DNA of 6,177 nucleotides, from NCBI GenBank assembly GCA_023252315.1, contig JAJPEB010000080.1:1-6177 (forward strand), in the 5' to 3' direction. A program made the position numbers and the translations under genes. The DNA comes from Candidatus Woesearchaeota archaeon. Its GTDB lineage: Archaea > Nanobdellota > Nanobdellia > Woesearchaeales > UBA525. Under the pieces are notes generated by a model that worked only from the letters and a program-made list of their open reading frames with translations, was not told where the DNA came from and ran no database searches. Positions 5,278 through 6,177 of the stretch are shown piece after piece; within the stretch, counting starts at the first letter, position 1, and each line of letters starts with the position of its first letter.

Positions 5278-6135
5278 ATGGACGAATTCCGACGGCTCTC
5301 CCTCGCGCTGCGCCAGTCCCTCGAGCATCTCCCGCTCCTCGGCGTGCTCGTGCTCGAGTTCGCGTCGCTCTTCATCGTCTCGTTCCTCTTCTCGCTCGCG
5401 GGCTTCGCGTTCCAGCGGATGCAGGGCGTCATCGTCGCGCTCATGATCGCGCAGCTGGTCGCGCTCATCGCGGGCGACGCCTTCTTCAAGGCAGGGCTCT
5501 CGGGCATGGCTCGTGACGTCGTGCGCGAGGAGCCGTCAGGGATCCGCGGCTTCCTGCCGAGCGCGCGCGGCTACTGGTCGCGCTTCTTCGCCTACCTCTT
5601 CGCGCGCGCGGCGCTGTGCGTCGCGGCCCTCGTGCCATTCCTCGTCGTGACCGCCCTCTCGCCCGCGCAGGGGCTCAGCGTGGCGCAGGGCGTGCTCCTC
5701 ATCGCGGGCATCGTGCTCATCGCCCTCATCGCGCTCTTCTGGCTGCTCTGGACCGAGGCCGTGATCGTATGGGAGGGCCTGGGACCGCTCGCCGCGATGG
5801 GGCGCTCCGCGCGACTCGCGCACGCGAGGGCGTCGCTCACGCTGCGCGCGATGCTCGTGTGCGCGCTCATCCTGCTCGCAGCGCTCGCGCTCGGGCTGCT
5901 CGTGAACGTGCCGTACCAGGCGGCGTTCGCGCCCAACCCCGCGGCCGAGCCGTCCGCGCCCGCGCTCGCGCTGGGGGCAGCGCTCGACATCGTGACGTCG
6001 GTCGTCTTCGCGTACGCGCTCGTCGTCCTCACCCTCTTCGTGTTCGGGACGTACGAGGGCATGCAGGGAGCGGGGCGATCCGGTGTCGTGGCCGCCGCGG
6101 ACGCCGTGCGCAAGAAGGCGGCGCGCAGGAAATGA
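5278..6135 (+). CDS. Six-helix integral membrane protein
   Basis: A 285-residue hydrophobic protein with six predicted membrane helices at about 18-42, 48-72, 104-127, 136-160, 188-212 and 232-258, and a short basic C-terminal tail (VRKKAARRK) likely to be cytoplasmic. The segment TEAVIVWEGLGPLAAMGRSARLA at about 159-181 resembles the conserved loop of the DUF975 / glycerophosphodiesterase-membrane-domain-like families, where a glutamate-glycine pair precedes an AxxRS segment before the next helix. Those families have no settled function, so none is assigned. No catalytic domain is attached. The ATG at 5278 is favoured by the TATA-like element 25 bp upstream. It has no co-directional partner inside the window. 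Confidence 0.75.
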   Translation: MDEFRRLSLALRQSLEHLPLLGVLVLEFASLFIVSFLFSLAGFAFQRMQGVIVALMIAQLVALIAGDAFFKAGLSGMARDVVREEPSGIRGFLPSARGYWSRFFAYLFARAALCVAALVPFLVVTALSPAQGLSVAQGVLLIAGIVLIALIALFWLLWTEAVIVWEGLGPLAAMGRSARLAHARASLTLRAMLVCALILLAALALGLLVNVPYQAAFAPNPAAEPSAPALALGAALDIVTSVVFAYALVVLTLFVFGTYEGMQGAGRSGVVAAADAVRKKAARRK

Positions 6136-6177
6136 CTATCTCTTCCTTGGCCTCGCGCTCGCTCCTGCCCAGAGGAT
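6136..6177 (-). CDS. Possible 3' end of a leftward gene (partial)
   Basis: On the minus strand, bases 6177-6136 read thirteen open codons ending ...ASARPRKR and a TAG stop immediately beside the stop of the membrane protein gene. A basic tail is plausible for a C-terminus and convergent genes abut elsewhere in the window. The other two minus frames are also open here, so this is weakly supported; the plus strand is moderately T/C-rich (CTATCTCTTCCTT) and could instead be a terminator. Confidence 0.25.
   Translation of the reverse strand: MLWAGASARPRKR

Noticed and set aside
4285..5328. Minus-strand ORF of 347 codons crossing eL14 antisense and the intergenic region
   Set aside because: Half of it is antisense to eL14 and the rest is out of frame with the Cys protein gene, which has its own perfect Shine-Dalgarno sequence. 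Composition is Arg/Ser-rich without motifs.
1..6177. CRISPR array, insertion sequence, integrase or defence cassette
   Set aside because: No regularly spaced direct repeats, transposase motifs or terminal inverted repeats are visible; the genes are housekeeping types plus one orphan.

Overview
The window reads as chromosome of a GC-rich archaeon. The evidence is two ribosomal proteins found only in archaea and eukaryotes (eL34 and eL14), a DUF106/EMC3-type membrane insertase, and archaeal TATA boxes about 25-30 bp upstream of start codons, which implies leaderless mRNAs. The lineage cannot be fixed from this sequence. A DPANN-type archaeon is possible, but that is a guess. Codon third positions are strongly G/C, so many long antisense and out-of-frame ORFs exist that are only shadows.

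Layout, left to right. (1) Positions 1-30 may hold the last codons of an upstream gene. (2) 81-1229 (+): an intracellular alkaline-phosphatase-superfamily (type I phosphodiesterase / nucleotide pyrophosphatase) enzyme with its own promoter. (3) 1326-2105 (+): a DUF106/EMC3/TMCO1-type Oxa1-superfamily membrane insertase, overlapping by one base an inositol monophosphatase-family enzyme (2105-2905, +). (4) 2884-3651 (-): a methyltransferase that closely resembles AviRa, the 23S rRNA methyltransferase known from avilamycin-producing Streptomyces. It converges on the phosphatase gene with a 22-bp overlap. (5) A short AT-rich divergent promoter region with a palindrome (3652-3815), then eL34 (3816-4091) and eL14 (4151-4579), the latter with a long Lys/Ala/Pro-rich tail. 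(6) 4686-5021 (-): a small unrecognised cysteine-containing protein with a perfect Shine-Dalgarno sequence and a long upstream leader region. (7) 5278-6135 (+): a six-helix membrane protein. (8) The last 42 bases may contain the 3' end of a leftward gene.

How the genes relate: the insertase and the eL34/eL14 pair are fragments of the archaeal neighbourhood secY-adk-DUF106-eL34-cmk-eL14-cbf5. Here it has been opened by the phosphatase and the methyltransferase, and cmk is absent from between eL34 and eL14. Translation and membrane-protein biogenesis are therefore the core theme. The most interesting item is the AviRa-like rRNA methyltransferase transcribed divergently from ribosomal-protein genes. 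The next is the orphan Cys-rich protein with its leader. Five promoter-proximal genes share the leaderless TATA-ATG geometry, whereas eL14 and the Cys protein carry Shine-Dalgarno sequences and the phosphatase starts by stop/start overlap.
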